Assembly (NCBI GenBank): GCA_030280995.1
Contig: JASXTE010000017.1
Coordinates: 11,618,498-11,682,497, forward strand
Origin: Hemileia vastatrix
Lineage: Eukaryota; Basidiomycota; Pucciniomycetes; Pucciniales; Zaghouaniaceae
Direction: 5' to 3'
DNA: 64,000 nucleotides
Position numbers and translations under genes: made by a program
The notes under the pieces: generated by a model
What the model was told of the DNA's origin: nothing
The model's database searches: none
The model's input: only the letters and a program-made list of their open reading frames with translations
Shown here: positions 23,497 through 36,200 of the stretch, one piece after another
How positions within the stretch are numbered: position 1 is the stretch's first letter
Layout of the letters: every line of letters begins with the position of its first letter

Positions 23497-24781
23497 TGTC
23501 AGCAAGGCTGTCTCAGGAGACCAGTAAAAATGTTATAATACTTTATTGGAACCATAAGAGGGAATAAGTTTATGTATTTTATGTATTTAAAATAAAACAT
23601 TTTATTGTATAATGAAATTATATAAATATTTTATTAATAAGTAATATAATTATTATATTAATTTTATTATTAAGTAAATTATTTATATACTTACATAAAA
23701 CATAATATATATTATATTCTATAAATCATGGCGCATTTTTATGTATTAAATATTTTAAAATTAATTATTAGTTATTTATAAACATATATTATAAGTGTAA
23801 TGGTAAAATTAACATATAGTGTAATTAAAACTTAATTAATAAAATTTATATATTAAATAAAACTTTTATTATTTTATTATCCATAAATATTGGGCGCTTT
23901 TTTGACCCTTAATTGTGTCAGAAATATTATTAAATAAGTTAAAACACTTATTTTTTAAAATGGTATTGAAACTCTCACTTTAAATTAGTAATATCATTAA
24001 ATTAATTACTTGTTTCATTCAAAATAGTTATTGCACTAATTAAATAGTTAAAACAATTAATTATTTCTGTTTTATACTAGGTTAAATTGATTACATAAAT
24101 TTTTGCATCAAAATAATTTTATTTGTTTCAATTAAAACACTTAAATCTCATTGCCATACCTGTTTTGGATTATTTTACTCACAGTTATTATGTTTCAGAC
24201 TTATTTAGTTACTCATTATTTTAATTAACTGGTTTGGGAAACAATGGTGGGAAAATTAGACTCTTACTCATGGGTTTAATTATTTGTTTCATGTTTTTCT
24301 CTTAATATCTATGTTTTACTTGTACTCTTTTATTTTATTGTTTCACTTTATTACTATTTTGTATATACTTATTTGTGGCGCTTCAGAGGTCCCCTTGCCT
24401 ATATAAAGGCCTTGGGTAATCCCCTTTAGCCCCATCACTTACATTATCTTATCATTTTTTACAATACATTATTATATTAATTGTTTGTGGCGCTTGTCTC
24501 CCTTTTAATTACTATATTAAATAAATTAAAGATTGCTTTAAGATTTTTAGTATTCAGTAATTGGTATTTAAGCAGAGAAATTGAAACTACTTACTAAGTT
24601 ATTGGTCCCCATTAAAATTGTTGCCTCTTATATTGTCAAAGTCCTTAATTGTAGTTACCTCCATTCAAGATTTCTCTTCACTTCTCTTTTATTTTCTCCC
24701 CTTACAACTTCCTTTAAATTTTGCTTTCATCTTTTCCCTCTTTTTCATCTTCTTTTTCTCCTTCTAGACAACTGGCCGATA
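23497..24781 (+). repeat. 3' LTR of element C
   Basis: 1285 bp, starts TGTCAGCAAGGCTGTC and ends CTGGCCGATA. TATATAAA at 24400-24407. Followed by the target duplicate ATATC. Confidence 0.92.
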
Positions 24782-24786
24782 ATATC

Positions 24787-25733
24787 TCAGTGAAATTTAG
24801 GTGTTTTTGGGCTAGTTTAGGTCTATTTCTTTACTAAATCATTTCTGAAATGCTTGGAAACCATTCAGATGAATTTTAAAATCATTTCAAAGTGTTTTAT
24901 AATTGATTGGGCACTTTTTTGAACAATTTTTGAAACTTTTTTTTGGAAATTTTTGGCACTTTTCTGGCAATTTTTGGCAAGATTTTAGGGAACTTTCAGG
25001 ACCCCTTTTTGGAAAATTTTGAGATAATTTTAGGAAACTTTAGGGACACTTTTTTGGAAACTTTTGGAATGCTTTTTTGGTACTTTTGGGACTCTTTTTT
25101 TTTGGAAAATTTTGGGACTCTTTTGTTGAACGTTTGGGACTCATTTTTGACTTTTATGGGACTTTTTTATTCAGGTAGTTTGAGGAGAGCATTTTATGTA
25201 AGTTTTCTAAAATTTTGATTAAGTATGGGGTGTAATATAGATTTTTAACATTTATTATTATTTCACAAATTAAAATTTCACAAGTCATATATGATACTCT
25301 ACTTACCTAAATTAATGAGCCATCAGGCTGTGTGTTGTATAACAGTAATCATGAGTAAATCTATTTCTCTCATGAGGTTCATGTATAGATTTGAGTTTGA
25401 TTTCATTGCCTTTGGTCACATAAATTTTCCACTCGCATTTATACTTGAATTTTAATTAATTTAGGTTTCTTAATTTTCTTAAAAGACTTTTTTAAATGTT
25501 AATTTATGAAATGAATATGAATTTTGGCAATCTATGCCCCTATTTTAATGAAACACAGGGGAGGGTATCACTATTTATTGTGTTAAATGTTTTTCTAACT
25601 TGGAAATAAAATGGTGATCCCCACCCTCTGCTATGCTAAATAGAAGGGGAGGGTATCTCCAAAAAATATTTTGCCATAATTTTTTTGACTTTGAAATAAT
25701 TTGGTGGTCAAAAAAAGAAAAAGATAAGAATAT
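24787..25733. other. Spacer with degenerate T-rich repeats
   Basis: 24900-25170 is made of about ten loose copies of TTTTTGGAAAATTTTGGGAC with growing T runs; the open frame across it is low-complexity translation. GGGGAGGGTATC occurs twice (around 25560 and 25649). No gene seen. Confidence 0.6.
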
Positions 25734-25985
25734 GTGGATGATGATAGTATTTGGGAACAATTAAAAGAAAGTGATAAAACCAAGACAAAAGAAAAATTAC
25801 TATATGTAATTTTTAAACAAATAGAAAGTATGATTGACAGAGTAGGATATAGATTATTAGATATAAGTAGTTTAGTTAGACAAAAAAATGTTGAAGATTT
25901 TAAGAATCTAATGAAGGAGATATGTGAATTTTTGGAAGAATTTCATGTTAATATTAAAGAAGAAATTCAGAATGAAATGTATTAA
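25734..25985 (+). CDS. Small orphan ORF, 83 residues, unknown
   Basis: Not recognised. The translation starts MDDDSIWEQLKESDK and is charged and mostly helical in composition (LLYVIFKQIESMIDRVGYRLLDISSLV, then EDFKNLMKEICEFLEEF). That is more protein-like than chance AT-rich frames nearby. No signal peptide, metal motif or membrane segment is visible. It ends 11 bp before element G, so it could be a terminal exon or a gene whose downstream part was displaced by G. No start context or introns could be confirmed, and chance cannot be excluded. Confidence 0.3.
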   Translation: MDDDSIWEQLKESDKTKTKEKLLYVIFKQIESMIDRVGYRLLDISSLVRQKNVEDFKNLMKEICEFLEEFHVNIKEEIQNEMY

Positions 25986-25996
25986 CATTTACTTAA

Positions 25997-26698
25997 TGTC
26001 AGCCAGGCTGCTAGACTTACTTGGAAAAAAAATTAATTATTTACTAGATGAAGCCACGCCTTATTACTTTAATTTTATTAACTATAATTTGTTTACATTA
26101 AATTTACCTATAACAAATTAACTAATTACAAAATGGTAAAGTTAGGAAATAATTAAAATTAATATTAAAATGTCCCTGATATTTTTATTTTCTAACACCA
26201 TGCTTGATGACAGGTTAATAGAAATAGAAATTAATATTAAAATAAATAAAAATAAAAATTTAATATTCAAATAAAATTAAATACCTACAAAAAATTCTAA
26301 TTACTTATTTAAAACTGACATTTACAGTAAATTTTAAATACAATAATTTATTTCTGTCATATACAGTAAATAAACTTTTCTGACACCTTCTTTTTGGAAA
26401 AACCTTATTAATTGGAAATATTTTTCTCGAATATTCCTTTCTTCTCTCAGAATACTGTATTTATCATTTTAAAACCATGCTTTGTATCTCCTTTGCCTAT
26501 ATAAGGCCTTCCTTTCTGGTTGTTTTTGCATTCCTTACTTACTTATTATTTTAATAAACCAACTTATTACAATCAACATATTTATTACTATTTATTGTTT
26601 TTAGTATTAATTTACAAAAATTCTAAACCATTAATTATAATATTTATTAAATTTTTCACCTCTTTAACTTGAGTAAAGCAAATAAAAGATAAACATAC
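25997..26698 (+). repeat. 5' LTR of element G, first part
   Basis: Starts TGTCAGCCAGGCTGCTAG and matches the 3' LTR at 60904 up to AAGATAAACATAC. CATAC (26694-26698) is the target site of H. Confidence 0.9.
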
Positions 26699-27493
26699 TG
26701 TCAGTGGTACCCTAGGTCTAGAAGATGAAACTAAATGTTTTACAAGGGTTTGGAAGTTTTAATAGGTTCTCAACAAATGGTTACATATTTCTTATAATAT
26801 CTGATTGTTTACTCAATTAATAAGAGGTAACTTTAAGATATTATTATAAATTATAGATTAGATTACGTTATTTTAAATACTTATATGATAAGATATAGTA
26901 ATAAAGGTTTAAATAATAAGTAGTAAAATGTGTTTTTGTAAGTAAGGAATGGAATAAAAAGTACAAAATGAGAGGGCCTTTTATAGGCAAAGATGTGAGA
27001 AATAAAGACAAGGAGTTAAAACTACCTGATACAAGGGTGTGAGAAAGGAAACTAAATAAAGAGTGTATGTGAAATAATAAAAGATACACTAAATGGTGCG
27101 TAAATAAAGGTATCATTTTATTTGAAATAAAACTTAAAATCCCTTGGTCCATCACATTTAGTACAAAACATTTGATTTAAAATGGTGATTCAACAAAATC
27201 TAAATAAAGGAATTTGAAAATTTTCTTCTTTTTATATTTTTTATATTTTTAATACTATTTTAATTCCCTCTCATCTGTATTATTGAGCATGGTGTTAGGG
27301 AGTAAAAATATGTGTGACAATTACTTATTTTTATTAATTATTTACATTACTTATTGTACTTAGCTAGTTAGTTGTAAGTAATACATAAGTAGGTAGTAAA
27401 TAATTAATTATTAATAAGGATTTAAAAAGTGTGGCTTCATCTCAGTAAGATAATTAATTATTTTACTGGATAAGTCTAGTAGCCTGGCTGACA
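26699..27493 (-). repeat. 3' LTR of element H
   Basis: On the minus strand starts TGTCAGCCAGGCTACTAG and ends GGGTACCACTGACA. Nearly the same as 53032-53826, but several CpG sites of that copy are TpG, CpA or TpA here. Confidence 0.9.
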
Positions 27494-27505
27494 CTCCCTT
27501 ACTCT
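27494..27505 (-). other. Polypurine tract of element H
   Basis: Minus strand AGAGTAAGGGAG directly before the LTR; one base differs from the tract of A, C and G. Confidence 0.8.
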
Positions 27506-27524
27506 AAAAAAACAATAAAAAAAG

Positions 27525-30500
27525 CTATGATTTTTCTTTTTATACTTTTTTAGTAGAATATGGAGGTTAGATATCTCCTTCACAGGTATCCAAGAATCAT
27601 ATTTAGATGATTTATTCTTGAATCTCAATAAGTATTCTGTACCTTTTTCAGCAGTTACTATTCTGTCATTTAGAATCTTATCAATTTCTGCTGTTTCAGT
27701 GATTTCATTATGGGTTTTGATTGGTCTTCCCCTCCTTTTTGGAAATAAATCACTATTGCATGTGTAAGGTTTCAAAAGAGATATTGGAAAAACAGGATGT
27801 CCTCTGTCATATGGAGATTACAAAATAAATTCAACTGCATTATCACCAACCATTCTTCTGACAACAAATGGATCAACAAATGGGTCTTTCAATTTGTTAT
27901 TACCTTATAAATTGAAGTGGACTGTAGAAATCAACACTTCATCACCCTTTTTAAAAGTGTATTCTTTATGGGATTTGTCCCATCTCTTCTTCTCATATTC
28001 AAAGGATTTTTCAATACATTTTTGAGCATTACTTCTGCAAAGTTGTTTCATTTGAACAAACAATTTTACACTAGGATGTAAATCCAATCTAGGTATTTTA
28101 TTGATGAGAATTTGGGCAGGAGTATTTAGAACATATCCAATCCAGAGCTCAAAAGGCTTTCTTTGAGTTACAGAATGAATAGTGCTATTATAAGCAAATT
28201 CCAACCCAGGCATTAAGGTAACCCAATCATGAGTGAATCTGTCATTGTCTTTATACTCAAGGCCAAAGGCACAATAACTTCTTATCATGTCCTCTAGAGT
28301 CTGAATCATTCTTTCAGCTAATCCATCAGTCTGAGGGTGAAGGGAAGTAGAAAGTTTCACATCACAGCCACAAACATCCATCAGAGACATCCAAAATTCA
28401 AAAGTAAATTTAGGGTCTCTGTCAGAGATTATGGCTTTAGGAAAACCAGAAGTATTAAACATATGAGACCACCATAAGAAAGCTAATTCTTTAGTGGAAA
28501 AATCCTTGTGAGTAGGGATAAATTTACATATTTTAGTGAATCTGTCCACAATAACCCAACAAGAGTTATAACTGTCTTCTCCAGCAATAGGTAATCCTGT
28601 TACAAAATCCATGTTTATTATCTGCCATGGTGCATCAGAAGGTTCAATATGTTGCATTAATCCAGCTCTATTACCAGTCAATCTTTTTGATTTTTGGCAA
28701 TAATCACAGGATTAAACATATAATTTGGTTTCTTCAGACATATTAACCCACCAAGCAGTGTTTTTAATTCTGATAATTGTTTTTTTCAGGATCAAAATGT
28801 CCAGCTAATATGTCATCATGACAAATTTTCAAGATGACTTCTTTCATAGAAGGAGGAATAACAATGACATTACTCAACTTTCTTCTATAATATAGAGATC
28901 CTTCATCAATTGAAAATTTACCTTTCTCCAAAGACTTCTGGTAATTTATTGGAAGGGTTTTAATTAATGCTTGGACTGAAGCATTTTTTGGATCATTTAA
29001 TATGGTACCTACCTTTTTTAAGTCAGTGTCCTTTTCATATGAATCCAGAATAAGCTGTAATAGCTCTTCATTAATATCAACCACATATATCCCATGAATA
29101 TGAATAATTTCATCCTTAGGATCATAAGCAGGATTAGAGTCATCGTTTGGTAAAGAGAACCTTGATAACATATCCACATTTGAGTGAACAATACCAGCCT
29201 TATGAATAATTGTCATTCTCCCTCTGTATTCCCAAACAGATAACTGCCATCTGAACATATGTCTGTTAGGTGTTTTCAAGCTTAAAAGGGATTTAACTGC
29301 ACTGCAGTCAATGACAAGTTCAAATTTCTGGTCATCTAGGTAATAATGTAGCTTTCTAGAGCCCACAATACGGCTAAAAATTCAAGCTGAGTGGCACCAT
29401 ATTTCAATTCACTATTTCTCAAGGTTCTCGAAATATAACAAATTACTACTTCTGATAATTTATCATTCATCACTTGTTTTTGATGGAGGACAGAACCAAG
29501 TGCAATAAAACTGGCATCAATGTGCAAAACAAATGGTTGATTAAAGTCAGGTAAAGCAAGAATTGGTGCAGACATCAAACAGTGTTTTATAGTTTCAAAA
29601 GCTCTCTGTCTTCCACTATTCCAGAAAAGAGAAACATCCTTTATAATCAGTTGGGTAAGGGGTAATGCTATGACTTGGTAATTTTAAATATAATGTCTAT
29701 AGTATCCACACATTCACAAAAAACTATGAAACTCTCTAACTGTGGTAGGAGCCTTCACCTGCTTTATGGCTGCCACTTTATTTTGGTCAACACATATCTG
29801 TAACCCTGAAACAACATGACCAAGTACTTTTAAAGAATGAAAACCAAATTTACATTTCTTCAAAGCAAGTTTCATATTTATTCCATCCATTTTTTGGAAC
29901 ACTTTCCACAGGTGGTTAAGATGGTCCTCAAATGTTTTTAAGAATATGATGATATCATCAATATAAACCATCAGCCATCCTTCAATTATCTCTTGATGGA
30001 ATGTGTTATCCATAACTTTTTGAAAAATTGAAAGGGCATTTTTAGGGCCAAATGGCATCCTAACATACTTATAAATACCCATATGAGTAGCAATCATCAG
30101 ATAATTCTGGGAATTTTTCTCAACAGGTAACTGGTGATTTCCCTTGTTACCATCCAGACAGCTGATATATTTAGCACCTTGTAAGGTAGCATGTATAGAG
30201 CTAATTACAGGTAAAGGATAGATATCATCTACAGTATAAGTATTTAATGCTCTATAGTCACCACATAACATGGCTTTATCTTTCTCATAAGAGATTAGGA
30301 CAGTTGAGATAACACAATATTTAGGTGTCTCAACTACCTTTTCAATAATATTCATTTTCAAAAGGGTAGAGATATTATCCTCAATATCTTTTCTGTTTGT
30401 GGGAGAAGCAGGATAAGGATTCTTCTTTAAACTAGGTGGTATTTCAGTTAATGGACAAGATAATGAAAGTTTCATTTCTTCCTTAACTAATCCTAGTACA

Positions 30501-31230
30501 TGTGACCCATGAGAAAAGGCCATAGGAAAAGATTTTATCAATATAATGATGGAATCTTTATCCTCACCAGAAAGTTGTTCTCCAAAAGAAGAATCATAAA
30601 TTTCAGACATAAGGGCATACATTTCCTTTGAAGATCTTCCTTTATATTGAATCACAGAATTACATGTGTTCAATTCTGGTTTTTTTAATTTTTTGGGGGA
30701 GGAAATCTTAAATTTTCTTTTCCCATTCATCCCCATTGTGAAACATTGGTTTGAAGGATCCAATTTTATGCCATACTTGGTTAAAATGTCATTTTCTATA
30801 ATAAACCAACTGCTTAAGTTATTATTTTTTATGACAACAAAATCACAAATAGCTCTTACAAAACCATGGTTATATTTAAAAAATGCTGTGGCTTTGTATT
30901 TACCGATGGGGGACAAAAAAGAGCCATAACCTATCCAATTTCAGAAATGATAGGCATCAGTTTTGATTTATAGTCTTGATCCACTGAAGCAAGTGCTTTT
31001 TCAGATACTACACTTCCTCCAGCTCCAGAATTCAGAACAACTTCCATGCTGGTTCCATTGATCAAGTCTGGTGCCTTGCAAGGGGCAATAACAATTGAGC
31101 TATCCTCAATGTTCCTTATGATCTCAGAATCCTCAACTGTAGATAAATCATTATTATCAAAATCAATAGTATTTAAATAATGAATATCTTCTTCCAGCAT
31201 CAAGATTTCTTGTTGAGATTCATATGAAAT
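27525..31230 (-). pseudogene. Pol of element H, broken
   Basis: Read from right to left: protease DLINGTSMEVVLNSGAGGSV (catalytic Asp of DSG changed to Asn) at about 31030; RT in the 400-codon open stretch 29714-30916 with CLDGNKGNHQ and an intact YIDD near 29955; RNase H (LHIDASFIALGS, IDCSAVKSLLSL) at 28764-29578; integrase with ESSDAPWQIINMDFVTGLP-type context, ISDRDPKF and PQTDGLAERM at 27905-28681; then FNL, an AT-hook-like KRRGRP and a chromodomain to the old stop at 27525-27527. Frames change about six times. Closest relative in the window is G. Confidence 0.88.
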
Positions 31231-32060
31231 ATTGCTGGCACAATCACTTGAATTATCATCAAGTGCTATTGTGTCATCAGCCTGCTCCTCACTTTGTTTA
31301 AAAAGATTTATCTTCTTGTCACAAAAATGGCCTTTCTGCCAAGGCTTGTTGCATTTGAAGCAAGTGTTTGTTGCATACTTTTTAGGTGCAACAGGGGAAG
31401 AAGGTTTACCGACCTTTTCCAGAGGTTTCTGTTGGTAAGTGGAGGATTTCTCCAAAGGGGTTCTAGGAATGAATCTTCTGGAATCATACTTGTTGTTTAG
31501 AAGGATCTCATTACAAGTATTAATGAAGAAAGGAGGTTCTCTGGAGAACTCAGTCCTAGCCACTATCAAGTCTCTCAAAGACATTGGTAATTTATAAAGG
31601 ATCTATTCCTTCCATAACTCAAACTCCATATTTGGGTCTATTGCCCTCAAGATTTTTACAAGTCTCATTAAGATCTCAATAGGTTTATCAGTAGAAGAGC
31701 TATATCTAGTTTCCTCATACTGCCTTTGTTGAGCCATCCTAATCTTGGAGCCACCAAATTGTGCTTTAATCAATTTTTTCCAATTTTCCCATGAATAGTC
31801 ATTCCTATCCAGGAAAAAAGATTCATACCACATTAGGGCTACATTGGTAAACAAAGAAATTTACTTAGACACATTTTCCTCATATGGTAGTTTGTAAGAA
31901 TTTTTTAAGTTATCAATTCTGCAAATGAATTGCTGCCAATCAAAAGAAGAATCACCATCAAATGTTGGATACTGGTCAAGTTTTGGCCAATTCTTTTGAT
32001 TTGAAGGAGTCTCCTTAGTATTAGTATGTTTCTGAGTAAGAAGAAGCTGTAACTTCTATG
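31231..32060 (-). pseudogene. Gag of element H, capsid and zinc-knuckle part
   Basis: Contains YPTFDGDSSFDWQQF near 31950, NVALMWYESFFLD, IKAQFGGSKIRMAQQRQYE and the zinc knuckle CFKCNKPWQKGHFC near 31340. A stop at about 31603 and a shift near 31855 break it. It continues across the B insertion at 42717; ATTGT (32061-32065 and 42717-42721) marks the join. Confidence 0.85.
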
Positions 32061-32065
32061 ATTGT

Positions 32066-33195
32066 TGTCGGTCAGTCTTCTAGAAGAAGGTAAGGAAAAG
32101 TGGAGAAAAGGAGGAGGACAAGGGAAAAAAAAATAAAAGAAATAAACTGTAATAGATTATTTAATTTATTTAAAAGAAAAACAACGGCGATTAACTTGAG
32201 AGATGACAAAAATTTAGGCTTTATTAATAATAATATTATTTAAGGTAAGGGTTCTGCGCGGAAAACACTTTTAATTACTATCAGACTTAAAGCAACCTTC
32301 AAATTGTTATATATAATTTTAATTAGAATTGTATTACTAATAAAAAGAATATAAACGTAATATAAAATTGTATTTAATTTGTTGATTGTATAATAAGTGA
32401 TGAGGCTACAAGGGATTATCCAAGGCCCTTTTATAGGCAATGGGTCCTCTGAAGTGCCACTATATTTGTAAATACAATAATTAGAATAGAATAAAACAAG
32501 TATATCAAAGAGTAAGTAAAACATAACAATGTAGAGAAAAATATGAAACAAATAATTAAAACCCCAATTAAGAATCCAATTTTCCCGCCATTAATTCCCA
32601 AATCAGTAAGTAAAAATAGTGAATAACTAAACAAGACTGGAACATAGGAACTATGAGAAAAATAATTCCAAACAGATGGTACAGTCTGATTTAAAGATAT
32701 TTTAAGTGAAACAAAAAATACTTTGACGCAAAAAAACATGTAATTAATCTCAATTTAGTATAAATTAATTAATTGGTTTTTCCTGACAAAATTAAGGGTC
32801 AAAAGAAGCGTCATTAATTATTGTTTAGTATTATATGAAAGGTGTTATTTAATATATAAATTTAAATAATTAATTTAAATATATTATAAGTCAATTTTAC
32901 ACTTATAATTATAATATATGTTTTTCAATTAATTAAATATAAATTTATAATTATTAAATACATAAAAATGCGCCATTATTTGTAGAATATATTATATTAT
33001 GTTCAATTTAAATGTATATTAAAATTTATATAACCAATAAAATTAATATAACACTTGTATATAATAAAATACTTATATAATTTTATTATGCAATAAAATA
33101 TTAATTTATATTCATTAAATACAATTCTTACCCACTCTTTCAGGTTTCATAAGTTACATATAATTTACTGGACTCCTGGAATAGCCTGGCTGACA
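32066..33195 (-). repeat. 3' LTR of element B
   Basis: On the minus strand starts TGTCAGCCAGGCTATTCC and ends AGACTGACCGACA. A TATA-like TATAAAA (plus strand TTTTATA near 32430) precedes GGGCC in the position found in the other LTRs. Confidence 0.92.
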
Positions 33196-33207
33196 CTCCC
33201 TCACTCT
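33196..33207 (-). other. Polypurine tract of element B
   Basis: Minus strand AGAGTGAGGGAG next to the 3' LTR, identical to A, C and G. Confidence 0.85.
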
Positions 33208-33228
33208 AAAAAAACAATAAAAAAAATG

Positions 33229-36200
33229 CTAAGATTTTTTCTTTTTGTATTTTTTCAACAGAGTAGGTAGATTTGAAATTTCCTTGCCAGGTATCCATGC
33301 ATCATGTTCAGATGATTTGTTCTTATATCTCAATAAATATTCAGTACCTCTTTCAGAAGTGATAATTCTATCATTGAGAATTTTATTAATTTCTGCTGTT
33401 TCTGTGACTTCCTGAGGGTTCTTCTTAGGTCTTCCTCTTCTTTTTGGAAATAAGTCACTGTTGGAAGTATAAGGCTTAAGCAAAGAAATGGGAAAGACAG
33501 GATGTTTCCTATCATAAGGAGAATACAATACAACTTCTACTGCATTATCACCAACCATTCTTTTAACAACAAATGGTCCTACAAAAGGATCTTTTAATTT
33601 GTGGTTACCTTGTAAATTGAAATGGACAGTAGAGATCACCACTTCATCACCCTTGTTAAATGTGTATTCTTTATGGGATTTATCCCATCTTTTCTTTTAA
33701 TATTCAAATGCTTTATCAATACAACTCTGAGCATGTTTTCTGCATAGCTGTTGCATTTGCATAAAAGATTTTACACCAGGGTGTAGTTCCAACTTAGGTA
33801 ATTTATTATTGAGAATCTGAGCAGGAGTGTTTGGGACATAACCTAACCAAAGCTCAAAAGGCTTTTTATCAGTGACAGAATGGACAGTGCTATTATATGA
33901 AAATTCAAGACCAGGCAAAAGAGTGACCCAATCATGAGTAAATCTGTCATTGTCTTTATATTCTAAACCAAAGGCACAATACCTTCTAATCATATCTTCC
34001 AGAGTTTGAATCATTCTTTCAGCTAGACCATCAGTTTGAGGATGGTGAGCTGTAGACAATTTTAACTCACAGCCACAAATATCCATCAAAGAGGTCCAAA
34101 ACTCAGAAGTGAATTTTGGATCCCTATCAGAGATAATGGCTTTTGGAAAACCAATAATATTAAACATGTAAGACCACCATAAGAAAGCTAATTCTTTGGT
34201 GGATACATCTTTTTGGGTTGGAATAAATTTGCACATTTTTGTGAATCTATCCACTATTACCCAACAAGAGTTAAAGCTGTCTTTACCTGAAACAGGAAGA
34301 CCAGTGACAAAATCCATATTAATGATTTGCCAGGGAGCACTAGGTGCTTCAATATGTTGTAATAAACCTGCTCTCTTACCTGTTAACCTTTTAGATTTTT
34401 GGCAGGAATCACAAGATTCAACATATAATTTTGTGTCTTCAGAAATATTAGCCCACCATGCAGTGTTTTTGATTCTAATCAATGTTTTTTCAAGATCAAA
34501 ATGACCAGCTAATATGTCATCATGACAAAGTTTGAGGATAGTTTCTTTCATTGAAGGAGGAATAACAATTACATTGGTAAGCTTCCTTCTATAATATATA
34601 TAACCATCTTCAATAGAGAACTTTCATTTATTTAAAGCATTTTGGTACTTTGCAGGAAGAGTTTTTATAAATGCTTGAATTGAAGCATTCTTAGGATCAT
34701 TTAAGATAGTAACCAATTTATTTAAATCAGAATCTTTATCATATGAATCAAGTATTAACTGTAATAACTCCTCTTCCATATCAACTATAAATATACCATG
34801 GATATGAACAGTATCATCTTCAGGTACAAAAGCAGGATTTGAGTCATTATTTGGCAGAGGCAATCTGGAGAGCATATCAACATTAGAGTGAACATTTCCA
34901 GTTCTATGGATAATTGTCATCCTTCCTCTGTATTCTTGAACAGCAAGTTGCCACCTGAAAATATGTCTGTTAGGTGTCTTTAGGTTTGAGAGAGATTTCA
35001 CAGCACTACAGTCAGTTACCAACTCAAATTTTTGGTCATCCAAATAGTAATGAAGTTTCTCAAGAGCCCAAACAACTGCTAAGCACTCCAATTGAGTGGC
35101 ACCATATTTCAATTCACTATTTCTTAAGGTTCTTGAAATATAACAAATTACAACCTCTGAGGATTTATCATTAATAATTTGCTTTTGGTGAAGGGCAGCA
35201 CCCAGACCAATAAAGCTAGCATCTGTATAAAGGGCAAATGGCTTGTTAAAATCTGGAAGAGCCAATATAGGGGCTGTCATTAAGCAACTTTTTAATGTAT
35301 CAAAAGCCTTTTTGACAGTCATTATTCCAGAGAAAAGCACCATCTTTTCTGGTCAGTTTTGTAAGAAGCAAGGCTATGACCTGATAATTTTTAATATATT
35401 GTCTATAATAGCCACACATACCCAAAAAACTTTGGATTTCTCTTACAGAAGTTGGTGCTTTTACATTTTGAATGGCAGCAACTTTATTATGGTCTACACA
35501 AATTTGTAAGCCTGACACAACATGGCCAAGGACTTTCAAAGATTGAAAACCAAATTTACACTTTTTTAAAGATAAGGTCATATTGATTTCATCCATTTTT
35601 TGGAAAACTCTATTCAAGTGAATCATATGTTCATCAAAAGTTTTAGAAAAAGCAATAATATCATCAATATAAACCATGAGCCAACCTTCAATAATTTCTT
35701 GATGGAAAGTGTTATCCATGACTTTCTGGAAAACTGAAGGAGCATTTTTAGGGCCAAATGGCATCCTAACATACTTATATATTCCCATATGAGTAGCAAT
35801 AAGCAAATTTTTTTGAGAATTTTTCTCAACTGGAACTTGATGATAACCTTTATTACCATCCAGACAACTAATAAATTTTGCACCTTGCAAGGTAGCATGT
35901 ATTGAATTAATTCTGGGTAAAGGATAAATATCATCAACAGTATAAGTATTTAAAGCTCTGTAATCTCCACATAATCTAGCTTTATCTTTTTCATAAGAAA
36001 TCAAGACTGGGGAGATGACACAATATTTGGGGGTGACATCCACTTTCTCAATGATATTCATTTTCAATAATGTTTCAATATTATCTTCAATATCTTTTCT
36101 TTTTGATGGAGAAGCAGGATATGGTTTTTTCTTAAGGGTAGGAGGAATATCACTCAAATTACAGGATAAGGTAATTTTCATCTCTTCCTGAACAATTCCC

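Larger units (their letters stand above)
1798..24781 (+). mobile_element. Ty3/gypsy chromovirus C, interrupted 5' LTR
   Basis: The outermost element of the first nest. ATATC flanks both ends (1793-1797 and 24782-24786). The 5' LTR is 1798-2091 plus 15869-16861, together about 1287 bp; the 3' LTR is 23497-24781, 1285 bp. The cut in the 5' LTR is filled by the Harbinger-type element 2092-15863 with TATTA on both sides. The interior has a leader with a MITE, an ORF1 remnant, and broken gag and pol. A stretch of leader and early gag is replaced by a 245-bp fragment of a D-type LTR. Confidence 0.9.

Noticed and set aside
24943..25218. 91-codon Phe/Leu-rich frame as a membrane protein
   Set aside because: It is a direct translation of the degenerate TTTTTGGAAATTTT repeat and has no independent support.
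32240..32739. Hydrophobic frames in the LTRs of B (also 40256-40650) and in LTRs of H (26868-27155, 53213-53488)
   Set aside because: They lie in non-coding LTR sequence spanning the promoter; similarity between copies follows from LTR duplication.
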